From positions 434,001 through 498,000 of the forward strand of contig NZ_JADILU010000002.1 in the NCBI RefSeq assembly GCF_015319355.1: a stretch of 64,000 bases of DNA, given 5' to 3'. Below the pieces are notes generated by a model. It did no database searches. It saw only the letters and a list, made by a program, of their open reading frames with translations, and was not told the origin of the DNA. Position numbers and translations under genes: made by a program. Of the stretch, positions 1 to 8,106 are shown piece by piece; the first letter of the stretch is position 1; each line of letters starts with the position of its first letter. Origin of the DNA: Psychroserpens luteus (lineage in GTDB: Bacteria; Bacteroidota; Bacteroidia; Flavobacteriales; Flavobacteriaceae).

Positions 1-104
1 CTTTGACAAGTTGTAACTTTATATTGCTTTTGTTCTAAAAAGATAATATGTGGTTTTAAAAGATCGATTTCATCGTCAACCCAAAGAATATTTATAGTGT
101 TCAT
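1..104 (-). CDS. porX: PorX response regulator, N-terminal fragment
   Basis: The minus strand from an ATG at 104 reads through the window edge for 34 codons. It begins MNTINILWVDDEIDLLKPHI, the start of a CheY-like receiver domain, with the acidic pair DD at residues 10-11. This matches the start of PorX, the two-component regulator with an alkaline-phosphatase-type effector domain that controls type IX secretion in Bacteroidota. The rest lies outside the window, so the effector domain cannot be checked. It is divergent from the HD-domain gene. Another receiver protein is possible, but the neighbouring HD and lpx genes are the usual flavobacterial surroundings of porX. Confidence 0.75.
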   Translation of the reverse strand, partial: MNTINILWVDDEIDLLKPHIIFLEQKQYKVTTCQ

Positions 105-105
105 G

Positions 106-113
106 TATATTTG
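106..113 (+). promoter_or_regulatory. -7 promoter element, Bacteroidota type
   Basis: TATATTTG matches the TAnnTTTG -7 consensus and lies about 50 bases before the TTG start of the HD gene, in the divergent gap with porX. No TTG -33 element is seen at the right distance, so this is a partial match. Confidence 0.4.
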
Positions 114-162
114 TTTATAATATTAATATGATACCATTGTATATGGTATAAAATTTTTCAGT

Positions 163-1386
163 TTGAAGACAAGTAACAAACTTAAAATCTTTAACGACCC
201 AATTTACGGATTTATTACTATTCCTAATTCGGATATTTTTGATTTAATTGAACATAAATATTTCCAAAGACTAAGACGAATCTCTCAAATGGGATTATCT
301 TACTTGGTATATCCTGGAGCAAACCATACACGATTTCATCATGCAATAGGTTGCATGTATTTAATGCAAAAAGCGGTGAATGTACTTTGTTTTAAGGGTG
401 TTGAAATTTCTGAAGAAGAAGAAAGAGCACTTTATATTGCCATTTTGTTGCACGATATTGGTCATGGACCATTTTCTCATGCAATGGAGCATAGCATTGT
501 AAATGGAATTTCTCATGAAGAAATCTCTATGCGTTTTATGCAAAAGCTCAATGAAGAATTTAACGGAAGTTTAACGCTAGCCATCCAAATTTTTGAAGGT
601 AAATATGATAGACCGTTTTTATGTGAGCTTATTTCTAGTCAGTTTGATATGGATAGAGCAGATTATCTCAAACGCGATAGCTTTTATACAGGTGTTGCCG
701 AAGGAAATGTAAATAGCGAACGTTTAATCACCATGCTCAATGTTGTAGATGATCGTTTGGTTGTTGAAGAGAAGGGAATTTATAGTGTTGAAAAATTTTT
801 AGTAGCCAGACGTTTTATGTACTGGCAGGTCTATCTTCATAAAACAGGTTTGGTGGCTGAGCAATTATTGACACGTGTTTTGAAACGAGCTAAAGAATTG
901 ACAATTCAAGGTGTTGAGTTAAGAGCAAGTGATGCGTTATCTTTTTTTCTTCGGAATGAAATCACAAGCAAAAATTTTGATGATGACACATTAGAAATTT
1001 TTTCTAGATTAGATGATACTGATATTGTATCTGCAATGAAAGATTGGCAATACCATGATGATTTTGTTTTAAAAAATCTGTGCAGCATGATTATTAATAG
1101 AGATTTATTAAAGGTCAAGATTAAAAATAAACCTATTAAACGATCAACTTTAGATAAGCATATATCAAAACTTGTTGCTAAATATCATATTTCTAAAAAA
1201 GATGCTGAATACTTCGTTTTTAGTAATGAGATTTCAAATTTGGCATATCAATCTAAAACTCAAAAAATAAAAATATTGCAAAAATCTGGTAAAGTGGTTG
1301 ATATTACAAAAGCATCAGATCAATTTAATATCAAAGCGTTGTCTAAGGCGGTAACTAAATATTATATCTGTTATCCGAAGGAATAA
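163..1386 (+). CDS. HD domain phosphohydrolase (dGTPase-like)
   Basis: A 407-residue protein of the HD superfamily related to deoxyguanosinetriphosphate triphosphohydrolase-like enzymes, metal-dependent phosphohydrolases acting on nucleotides. The HD signature is visible: His59-His60, His97-Asp98 in the string LLHDIGHGPFSH, then further histidines at 101, 106 and 110, and a later acidic motif FDMDRADYL. The start is TTG at 163; no ATG lies between the previous stop and the conserved NDPIYGF segment. The gene sits between porX and lpxD, a common arrangement in Flavobacteriaceae. The exact substrate cannot be told from sequence. Confidence 0.85.
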   Translation: MKTSNKLKIFNDPIYGFITIPNSDIFDLIEHKYFQRLRRISQMGLSYLVYPGANHTRFHHAIGCMYLMQKAVNVLCFKGVEISEEEERALYIAILLHDIGHGPFSHAMEHSIVNGISHEEISMRFMQKLNEEFNGSLTLAIQIFEGKYDRPFLCELISSQFDMDRADYLKRDSFYTGVAEGNVNSERLITMLNVVDDRLVVEEKGIYSVEKFLVARRFMYWQVYLHKTGLVAEQLLTRVLKRAKELTIQGVELRASDALSFFLRNEITSKNFDDDTLEIFSRLDDTDIVSAMKDWQYHDDFVLKNLCSMIINRDLLKVKIKNKPIKRSTLDKHISKLVAKYHISKKDAEYFVFSNEISNLAYQSKTQKIKILQKSGKVVDITKASDQFNIKALSKAVTKYYICYPKE

Positions 1387-1564
1387 TATCCAGTCGGAGT
1401 CACGGTTTTTAGTTTGCAATGTCTTGAAGTTTAAAATTCCCGAAGGTATGAAAAACTAATGTATGCAATAGATTGTTCTCTGTTTTGGTCTATATTTTAA
1501 ATGAGTAAAATTGACAACCTACCTTTTAAACACAAACAACAGTAAATAATTTCTACATTTTTCC

Positions 1565-1572
1565 TATTTTTG
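1565..1572 (+). promoter_or_regulatory. -7 promoter element for lpxD
   Basis: TATTTTTG fits TAnnTTTG and ends six bases before the lpxD ATG, which would give a very short or leaderless transcript. No -33 TTG at the usual spacing is visible. Confidence 0.45.
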
Positions 1573-1577
1573 CGAGA

Positions 1578-2606
1578 ATGAACTTTACAGCACAACAAAT
1601 AGCTGGAATTTTAGAAGGTGATATCGTAGGTAATCCTGAGGTAGAAGTTTCTAAACTTTCAAAAATTGAAGAAGGTATAGAAGGCTCTTTAACCTTTTTA
1701 GCAAACCCTAAGTATAATTCATACATATATTCTACTAAAGCATCAATTACAATAGTTAATAAAACATTTGAACCAGAATATGATATTTCAACAACCCTTA
1801 TAAAGGTGGATGATGCGTATCAATCATTTTCAAAACTTTTAGAATATTACAACCAAGTGAAGATGAATAAAAATGGTATTGAACAACCGTCGTTTATTTC
1901 TGAAACTGTTAAATTAGGAAATGATATTTATATAGGCGCTTTTAGCTATGTTGGTGAAAATGTGACTTTAGGTAACAATGTGAAAGTGTATCCAAATAGT
2001 TATATTGGTGACAATGTCACCATTGGAGATCATACGATTGTATTTTCTGGTGCTAAGATTTATTCTGAAAGCATTATAGGAAATCACTGTGTTATCAACT
2101 CAGGTGTTATTATTGGAGCAGATGGTTTTGGTTTTGTACCAGATAAAAATGGAGAGTATAGTAAAATGCCACAAATAGGTAATGTTATTATAGAAGACCA
2201 TGTAGATGTTGGTGCAGCAACGACAATTGATAGAGCTACATTAGGTTCTACTATAATAAGAAGAGGTGTGAAATTGGATAATCAAATCCAAATAGCACAC
2301 AATGTTGAGATTGGAAAGAACACAGTGATAGCAGCTCAAACAGGAATTGCTGGATCTGCCAAAATTGGTGAAAATTGCTTAATAGGTGGTCAAGTAGGAA
2401 TTGCTGGGCATATAACTATAGGTAATAATGTAAGAGTTCAAGCACAATCTGGTATTGGAAGACATGTAAAGGATAATGAAATATTACAAGGATCTCCATC
2501 ATTTGCATTTAGTGATTGGAACAAATCCTATGTGCATTTTAAAAACCTACCTAAGATTGTTAAAACCATTAATGATTTAGAAAAAAAAATAGATGGCAAT
2601 AATTAA
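1578..2606 (+). CDS. lpxD: UDP-3-O-acylglucosamine N-acyltransferase LpxD
   Basis: LpxD transfers a 3-hydroxyacyl chain from acyl carrier protein to the 2-amino group of UDP-3-O-acyl-glucosamine, the third step of lipid A synthesis, in the cytoplasm. The 342 residues show an N-terminal uridine-binding region (about 1-100) and a left-handed beta helix of hexapeptide repeats (about 105-300). The catalytic His is His241 in [11 protein letters not shown]. It overlaps lpxC-fabZ by 14 bases, so the two are surely cotranscribed. It is the first of three lpxD-family genes in the window and, by its position next to lpxC, the best candidate for the housekeeping enzyme. Confidence 0.95.
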   Translation: MNFTAQQIAGILEGDIVGNPEVEVSKLSKIEEGIEGSLTFLANPKYNSYIYSTKASITIVNKTFEPEYDISTTLIKVDDAYQSFSKLLEYYNQVKMNKNGIEQPSFISETVKLGNDIYIGAFSYVGENVTLGNNVKVYPNSYIGDNVTIGDHTIVFSGAKIYSESIIGNHCVINSGVIIGADGFGFVPDKNGEYSKMPQIGNVIIEDHVDVGAATTIDRATLGSTIIRRGVKLDNQIQIAHNVEIGKNTVIAAQTGIAGSAKIGENCLIGGQVGIAGHITIGNNVRVQAQSGIGRHVKDNEILQGSPSFAFSDWNKSYVHFKNLPKIVKTINDLEKKIDGNN

Positions 2607-3999
2607 AACAGACATTAAGCAAAAAACGATAGAGAATAAAATTTCTCTTAAAGGCGTTGGTTTACATACAGGAAAAGAAGTAACCATTACTTTTTGTCCT
2701 GCACCAGTAAACAATGGTTTTTCTTTTAAAAGAGTAGATCTAGAAGGTTCTCCTGTGATTGCAGCAGATGCAAATTATGTGACCAATACACAAAGAGGGA
2801 CTTGTTTAGAAAGAAATGGTGTGACCATTCAAACCTCAGAGCATGTATTAGCTGCTTTAGTGGGATTAGATGTTGATAATGCTATCTTAGAACTCAATGC
2901 AGCAGAGCCTCCAATTATGGATGGATCATCAAAGTTTTTTGTTGAAGCTATTGAAAAAGCAGGAATTGTTGAGCAAGACGATTTTAGAGAAGAATATGTT
3001 GTGACAGATGTTGTATCGTATACTGATGAAGAATCAGGAAGTGAGATTATCGTTATGCCTTCTAAAGAATACCAGGTGACTACCATGGTTGACTTTGGGA
3101 CAAAAGTTCTTGGCACTCAAAATGCGACATTAAATCGTATGTCTGACTTTAAGGAGGATATTTCAGATTCTAGAACCTTTAGTTTTTTACATGAATTAGA
3201 AATGTTATTAGAACACGGTCTTATTAAAGGAGGTGATTTAAATAACGCTATTGTGTATGTTGATAAGGAACTATCTCCAGAAACTATGGAGAAATTAAAA
3301 GTAGCATTCAATAAAGAATCCATAGCAATTAAACCAAATGGGATTTTAGATAATTTAACCCTTCACCATCCTAATGAAGCAGCAAGACATAAGCTTTTAG
3401 ATGTTATTGGAGATTTAGCTTTAGTTGGTACACGCATTAGAGGTAAAGTAATTGCTAATAAACCTGGGCATTACATCAATACTCAGTTTGCTAAGAAATT
3501 ATCAAAAATCATAAAAAATGAACGTCGTAATAACGTGCCACAAATAGATTTGAATCAAGAGCCTTTAATGGATGTGATGCAAATTATGGAGATGTTGCCA
3601 CATAGACAACCATTTTTATTATTAGATAAGGTTTTTGAGTTATCAGATTCTCATGTGATTGGGATGAAAAATGTGACCATGAACGAAGAGTTCTTTAAAG
3701 GTCATTTCCCTGGAGCACCTGTAATGCCAGGCGTTTTAATTGTAGAAGCCATGGCTCAAACTGGAGGTATACTTGTATTAAGTACAGTACCAGATCCTGA
3801 GAATTACTTAACCTTCTTTATGAAGATTGATAAAGTGAAATTCAAGAAAAAAGTAGTGCCTGGAGATACACTTATATTTAAGTGTGATTTAATTACACCA
3901 ATACGTCGTGGTATTTGTCACATGCAAGGTTATGCCTACGCTAACGGACAATTATGTGCAGAGGCAGAATTAATGGCACAGATTTCTAAAGTTAAATAA
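2593..3999 (+). CDS. lpxC/fabZ: LpxC-FabZ bifunctional enzyme
   Basis: A 468-residue fusion typical of Bacteroidota. The N-terminal part (about 1-310) is LpxC, the zinc-dependent deacetylase that commits UDP-3-O-acyl-GlcNAc to lipid A; the zinc and catalytic residues are His84 in the SEHVLAAL motif, and His266, Lys267 and Asp270 in RHKLLD. The C-terminal part (about 322-468) is FabZ, the 3-hydroxyacyl-ACP dehydratase, with His371 in [11 protein letters not shown] and Glu385. The fusion places the enzyme that uses 3-hydroxyacyl-ACP for fatty acids in the same chain as one needing the product of hydroxyacyl transfer. It starts inside the end of lpxD. Confidence 0.97.
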   Translation: MAIIKTDIKQKTIENKISLKGVGLHTGKEVTITFCPAPVNNGFSFKRVDLEGSPVIAADANYVTNTQRGTCLERNGVTIQTSEHVLAALVGLDVDNAILELNAAEPPIMDGSSKFFVEAIEKAGIVEQDDFREEYVVTDVVSYTDEESGSEIIVMPSKEYQVTTMVDFGTKVLGTQNATLNRMSDFKEDISDSRTFSFLHELEMLLEHGLIKGGDLNNAIVYVDKELSPETMEKLKVAFNKESIAIKPNGILDNLTLHHPNEAARHKLLDVIGDLALVGTRIRGKVIANKPGHYINTQFAKKLSKIIKNERRNNVPQIDLNQEPLMDVMQIMEMLPHRQPFLLLDKVFELSDSHVIGMKNVTMNEEFFKGHFPGAPVMPGVLIVEAMAQTGGILVLSTVPDPENYLTFFMKIDKVKFKKKVVPGDTLIFKCDLITPIRRGICHMQGYAYANGQLCAEAELMAQISKVK

Positions 4000-4042
4000 A
4001 TAATATTTAACGTATTTTTATCGAATCAATAAAAATTTAGGG

Positions 4043-4152
4043 ATGAATTATAATTCATTATAAAAATAAAGTAATATCAGATAAATTGAACTCGCTTGGA
4101 CGAGATAGTAATAAAACTATCAAAATTCTTAGCGCACACATTTTGCGATAGA
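4043..4152 (+). promoter_or_regulatory. structured leader before lpxA
   Basis: The 173-base gap before lpxA contains a 16-base palindrome (4043-4058, ATGAATTATAATTCAT) followed by short inverted repeats: CTCG with CGAG, GATAGT with ACTATC, and CGCA with TGCG. They could form a series of small hairpins in the leader RNA. No known RNA family is recognised, and AT-rich DNA makes short stems by chance. Confidence 0.25.
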
Positions 4153-4172
4153 GAAAAAATAATAACGAAAAA

Positions 4173-4958
4173 ATGAACCAACCTTTAGCATACGTACATC
4201 CAGGAGCAAAAATTGCTAAGAATGTAGTTATAGAACCATTTACAACTATTTACAGCAATGTTACTATTGGAGAAGGAACGTGGATAGGAAGTAATGTGAC
4301 TATAATGGAAGGTGCAAGAATAGGAAAGAATTGTAATATTTTTCCAGGTTCTGTAATTTCTGCTGTACCACAAGATTTAAAATATGATGATGAAGATACA
4401 CTTACAGTAATAGGAGATAATGTTACTATAAGAGAGTGTGTTACAATCAACAGAGGTACAACAGATAAAATGAAAACCGTCATTGGTAATAATTGTCTAA
4501 TTATGGCATATTGCCATATTGCGCATGATTGCGTTGTTGGTAATAATTGTATCTTTTCAAATAATAGTACCCTTGCTGGACATATTACCGTAGGAGACTA
4601 TGTGGTTTTGGCAGGAATGACTGCTGTACATCAATTTGTTTCTATAGGAAATCATGCCTTCGTAACAGGTGGATCTTTAGTTAGAAAAGATGTGCCACCT
4701 TATGTAAAAGCTGGTCGTGAGCCATTATCTTATGTAGGTATTAACTCTGTAGGTCTACGTCGTAGAGGGTTTACAACAGAAAAAATTAGAGAAATTCAAG
4801 ATATATACAGAATGTTATATCAAAAGAATTATAATAATACACAGGCTTCAGAATTAATAGAGGCAGAAATGGAGGCAACTCCAGAGCGTGATGAGATTCT
4901 TCAGTTTATTAAGAATTCGCATCGCGGAATTATGAAAGGATATTTCAAATCAAATTAA
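4173..4958 (+). CDS. lpxA: UDP-N-acetylglucosamine O-acyltransferase LpxA
   Basis: LpxA catalyses the first step of lipid A synthesis, moving a 3-hydroxyacyl chain from ACP to the 3-OH of UDP-GlcNAc. The 261 residues are the normal family length. Hexapeptide repeats (about 8-190) form the left-handed beta helix, with the histidine-rich active-site stretch MAYCHIAHDC and the substrate loop AVHQF near residue 155. The C-terminal part is the helical domain (GLRRRGFTTEKI onward). It follows lpxC-fabZ by 173 bases and precedes efp. No doubt about the family. Confidence 0.95.
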   Translation: MNQPLAYVHPGAKIAKNVVIEPFTTIYSNVTIGEGTWIGSNVTIMEGARIGKNCNIFPGSVISAVPQDLKYDDEDTLTVIGDNVTIRECVTINRGTTDKMKTVIGNNCLIMAYCHIAHDCVVGNNCIFSNNSTLAGHITVGDYVVLAGMTAVHQFVSIGNHAFVTGGSLVRKDVPPYVKAGREPLSYVGINSVGLRRRGFTTEKIREIQDIYRMLYQKNYNNTQASELIEAEMEATPERDEILQFIKNSHRGIMKGYFKSN

Positions 4959-5048
4959 TTTTTTTCTTCGGAAAAGATAACACACAATAGTAGTGCGTTT
5001 GAGTAAACAACTCAACAATGCACATTAAAACAACTTAATAATAAAAAA

Positions 5049-5615
5049 ATGGCAAGTACTTCAGATATAAGAAACGGATTATGTATCAAATACAATAATG
5101 ATATTTATAAAATCATTGAATTCTTACATGTGAAACCTGGTAAAGGTCCTGCATTTGTTAGAACAAAAATGAAAAGTGTTACAAACGGTAAAGTATTAGA
5201 TAATACATTTTCAGCTGGACATAAAATTGAAGATATACGTGTAGAAACACACAAGTTTCAGTTTTTATATCATGATGGTGAGTTTTATCATTTTATGAAC
5301 GAAGCCGATTATACTCAAATTCGTTTGTTAGAAACTGCTTTAGACAGAGCAGATTTAATGAAAGAAGGAGAAATCGTTACCATTCAAATCAATACAGAAG
5401 ACAACATGCCATTATCTGTTGATATGCCAGCAACAGTTGTTTTAGAAGTTACAGCTACAGAACCTGGTATCAAAGGTAATACAGCTACAAATGCTACAAA
5501 ACCTGCAACTGTAGAAACAGGAGCAGAAGTTAATGTCCCTTTATTTATTAATGAAGGAGACAAAATAAAAATAGAAACAGAAAAAGGAACTTATAAAGAA
5601 CGCGTAAAAGAATAA
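5049..5615 (+). CDS. efp: elongation factor P
   Basis: EF-P enters the ribosome at stalled polyproline stretches and stimulates peptide bond formation. The 188 residues match the three-domain family: an N-terminal KOW-like domain with the loop KPGKGPAF, whose tip Lys32 is the equivalent of the modified lysine in other species, then two OB-fold domains ending in TEKGTYKERVKE. The stop is directly followed by the ATG of the second lpxD-like gene, so the pair is translationally adjacent. The leader (4993-5023) can form an imperfect hairpin between GTGC and GCAC. Confidence 0.96.
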   Translation: MASTSDIRNGLCIKYNNDIYKIIEFLHVKPGKGPAFVRTKMKSVTNGKVLDNTFSAGHKIEDIRVETHKFQFLYHDGEFYHFMNEADYTQIRLLETALDRADLMKEGEIVTIQINTEDNMPLSVDMPATVVLEVTATEPGIKGNTATNATKPATVETGAEVNVPLFINEGDKIKIETEKGTYKERVKE

Positions 5616-6551
5616 ATGAAGTTTCCAAAACTGCATACACTCAAGGAAATCGCCAATCTTATTTCTTCGGAATATATTGGAGCAGATGACTTTCCGGTTT
5701 TAGGAATGAATGAAATTCATGTTGTAGAAACTGGAGACATCGTTTTTGTAGATCATCCAAAATATTATGATAAAGCATTAGAAAGTGCTGCTACTATTGT
5801 TTTAATTAATAAAAAAGTAGATTGCCCAGAAGGAAAAGCACTCTTAATTAGTGATGATCCTTTTAGAGACTTTAATAGCTTAATACTTCATTTTAAACCG
5901 TTTCAATCATCAAATTCTGCGATTTCTCCAACTGCGAAAATCGGAAAAAACACAACTATACAGCCTAATTGTTTTGTTGGTAATAATGTCACTATTGGTG
6001 ATAATTGCATTATTCATTCTAATGTTAGTATTTATGATGATACGATTATTGGAGATAATGTGACGATTCATGCAGGTGCAATATTAGGTGCAAGTGCATT
6101 TTATTATAAAAACAGACCAGAAGGTTATGATCAATTAAAATCTGGTGGACGTGTTATTATTGAAAACAATGTAGACATAGGTGCACTTTGTACGATTGAT
6201 AGAGGTGTTACGGGAGATACTACCATTGGAGAAGGCTCTAAATTAGATAATCAAATTCAAATTGGACATGATACTTTAATTGGTAAAAAATGTTTAATAG
6301 CTTCACAAACTGGTATTGCTGGATGTGTTGTCGTTGAAGATGAAGTTACAATTTGGGGACAAGTAGGAGTGAAAAGTGGTATTACGATTGCAAAAGGCAC
6401 AGTTATCTATGCACAATCTGGCTTAGGACATTCTACAAAACCAAACGGAACTTATTTTGGGTCACCTGCAATTGAAGCACGAGAAAAATTTAAGGAAATG
6501 GCTTACCTTAGAAAGATTCCTGAAATATTAAAAAAATTAAAAACGAAATAA
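5616..6551 (+). CDS. LpxD-like N-acyltransferase, second copy
   Basis: A 311-residue left-handed beta-helix acyltransferase of the LpxD family. Hexapeptide repeats run from about residue 105 to 290, and the catalytic His is kept (His218 in QIQIGHDTLIG), though the flanking residues are GHD, not AHN as in the other two copies. The N-terminal domain is divergent. The start abuts the efp stop and the gene ends right before the NTF2-like gene. It could N-acylate a different UDP-sugar or use a different acyl chain; this is inference. Tandem lpxA-efp-lpxD-like order is common in flavobacteria. Confidence 0.8.
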   Translation: MKFPKLHTLKEIANLISSEYIGADDFPVLGMNEIHVVETGDIVFVDHPKYYDKALESAATIVLINKKVDCPEGKALLISDDPFRDFNSLILHFKPFQSSNSAISPTAKIGKNTTIQPNCFVGNNVTIGDNCIIHSNVSIYDDTIIGDNVTIHAGAILGASAFYYKNRPEGYDQLKSGGRVIIENNVDIGALCTIDRGVTGDTTIGEGSKLDNQIQIGHDTLIGKKCLIASQTGIAGCVVVEDEVTIWGQVGVKSGITIAKGTVIYAQSGLGHSTKPNGTYFGSPAIEAREKFKEMAYLRKIPEILKKLKTK

Positions 6552-6956
6552 ATGTCTGCAAAACAAATTGCCAAAGCGTTTTACGATTTAGACTTAGCAA
6601 AAGATGAAAATAGCATAGATTATTTTCATAAAGATTGTGAGTTGAACTGGCATAGTAGTAAAGGGTATTCGAAATTAGATTTTCAAGGCTTAAAAAATAG
6701 GCTTGAAGGTATAAAAGAATCTTTTCATTCATTTAAATACAGATTAAGTCATCTTTTAGAAGATGATAATACAGTTACAGCGAGATATACAATTTATGTA
6801 ACATCAATTGAACGACCAGAAAAGGAAGATGCTTTAGCACATTTCATCTCTATCTGGGAAGTAAAAGATGATAAATTGTTTAAAGGATATGAGGTGAGTC
6901 AGTTAGCAGATAACAGTTCAGATAGCTTAAACTCATATGCTGAAATTAAAGTTTAA
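6552..6956 (+). CDS. NTF2-like (SnoaL-type) protein
   Basis: A 134-residue protein with the cone-shaped NTF2/SnoaL fold signature: an N-terminal helix (AKAFYDLDLAKDENSIDYF), a conserved W near residue 33, a region in the style of SFKYRLSHLLEDDNTVTARYT, and the closing strand ISIWEVKDDKLFKGYEVSQLAD. Such proteins are small ligand-binding or isomerase-type modules with many roles. The start abuts the stop of the second lpxD-like gene, so it is the last gene of that operon. No specific function is supported. Confidence 0.65.
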   Translation: MSAKQIAKAFYDLDLAKDENSIDYFHKDCELNWHSSKGYSKLDFQGLKNRLEGIKESFHSFKYRLSHLLEDDNTVTARYTIYVTSIERPEKEDALAHFISIWEVKDDKLFKGYEVSQLADNSSDSLNSYAEIKV

Positions 6957-6985
6957 AAAAGGTTTAATAATCATAAGCAATATCT

Positions 6986-6993
6986 TATTTTTG
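6986..6993 (+). promoter_or_regulatory. -7 promoter element for sucD
   Basis: TATTTTTG fits TAnnTTTG exactly and lies 120 bases before the sucD ATG, giving a leader of roughly 110 bases. No clear -33 TTG. Confidence 0.45.
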
Positions 6994-7112
6994 TGACTCA
7001 GTTCAGAAATAGTCATCTGAATACACAAAAACTTAAAATCAAAATTATAAATAGCCTGTAATTTTTAAAACGGTACATTTCCGAAGAAATAAAGGCAATA
7101 AAACAAAAACAA

Positions 7113-7988
7113 ATGAGCGTTTTAGTTAATAAAGATTCAAAAATAATTGTTCAAGGATTTACTGGTAGTGAAGGTACATTTCACGCTGGTCAGATGATTG
7201 AGTATGGAACAAATGTTGTAGGTGGTGTGACTCCAGGAAAAGGTGGTCAGACACACTTAGATAGACCAGTTTTTAATACGGTTGCAGAAGCTGTAAAAGA
7301 AGTTGGAGCAGATACAACGATTATCTTTGTTCCGCCTGCATTTGCTGCAGACGCAATTATGGAAGCTGCAGAAGCAGGTATCAAAGTGATTATTACAATT
7401 ACTGAAGGTATTCCTGTAGCAGATATGATTAAAGCTTCAACGTATATTAAAGATAGAGATTGTAGATTAATTGGTCCTAACTGTCCAGGAGTTATTACTC
7501 CAGGTGAAGCTAAAGTTGGTATTATGCCAGGTTTTGTTTTCAAAAAAGGTAGTGTTGGTATTGTATCAAAATCTGGTACATTAACTTATGAAGCTGCAGA
7601 TCAAGTTGTAAAACAAGGATTAGGAATTACAACTGCTATTGGTATTGGAGGAGATCCTATTATTGGAACAACGACTAAAGAAGCTGTTGAGTTATTAATC
7701 AATGATCCAGAAACTGAAGCTGTGGTTATGATTGGTGAAATTGGTGGTCAGTTAGAAGCAGATGCTGCAAACTGGTATAAAGCTAGTGGAAGTAAAAAAC
7801 CAGTTATTGGTTTTATAGCTGGAGAAACTGCACCTGCAGGACGTACAATGGGTCACGCTGGAGCAATTGTAGGAGGTAGTGATGATACTGCTCAAGCAAA
7901 AAAGAAGATTATGAGAGCTTGTGGAATTCACGTTGTTGATTCTCCTGCTGAAATTGGAAAAAAAGTAGCAGAAGTGATGAATAGATAA
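7113..7988 (+). CDS. sucD: succinyl-CoA synthetase alpha subunit
   Basis: The alpha subunit binds CoA and carries the phosphohistidine in the conversion of succinyl-CoA to succinate with nucleotide triphosphate formation (citric acid cycle). The 291 residues are the normal length. Visible are the CoA-binding Rossmann start ([18 protein letters not shown]), the [10 protein letters not shown] motif, and the phosphohistidine region GHAGAIVGG near residue 249. The beta subunit gene sucC is not in this window. A strong terminator follows. Confidence 0.96.
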   Translation: MSVLVNKDSKIIVQGFTGSEGTFHAGQMIEYGTNVVGGVTPGKGGQTHLDRPVFNTVAEAVKEVGADTTIIFVPPAFAADAIMEAAEAGIKVIITITEGIPVADMIKASTYIKDRDCRLIGPNCPGVITPGEAKVGIMPGFVFKKGSVGIVSKSGTLTYEAADQVVKQGLGITTAIGIGGDPIIGTTTKEAVELLINDPETEAVVMIGEIGGQLEADAANWYKASGSKKPVIGFIAGETAPAGRTMGHAGAIVGGSDDTAQAKKKIMRACGIHVVDSPAEIGKKVAEVMNR

Positions 7989-8028
7989 GAATCTTCTTGT
8001 TAAAATAAATATAAAACTTATTCGTTAT

Positions 8029-8066
8029 AAATCCGTTGACAGTAACTTGTCAACGGATTTTTTTTT
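8029..8066 (+). terminator. terminator after sucD
   Basis: A 12-bp perfect stem, AAATCCGTTGAC with GTCAACGGATTT, and an 8-base loop are followed by a run of T. It is a classic intrinsic terminator 40 bases after sucD. Confidence 0.9.
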
Positions 8067-8106
8067 ATAAAAGATTTCAATTAACAATCAATCTAATTCA
8101 ATTTAA

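Noticed and set aside
1386-1440. A dispersed repeat sharing TTAGTTTGCAAT with the region near 31060
   Set aside because: Only 12 bases are identical on opposite strands and the rest does not align well, so it cannot be called a repeat family from two copies.
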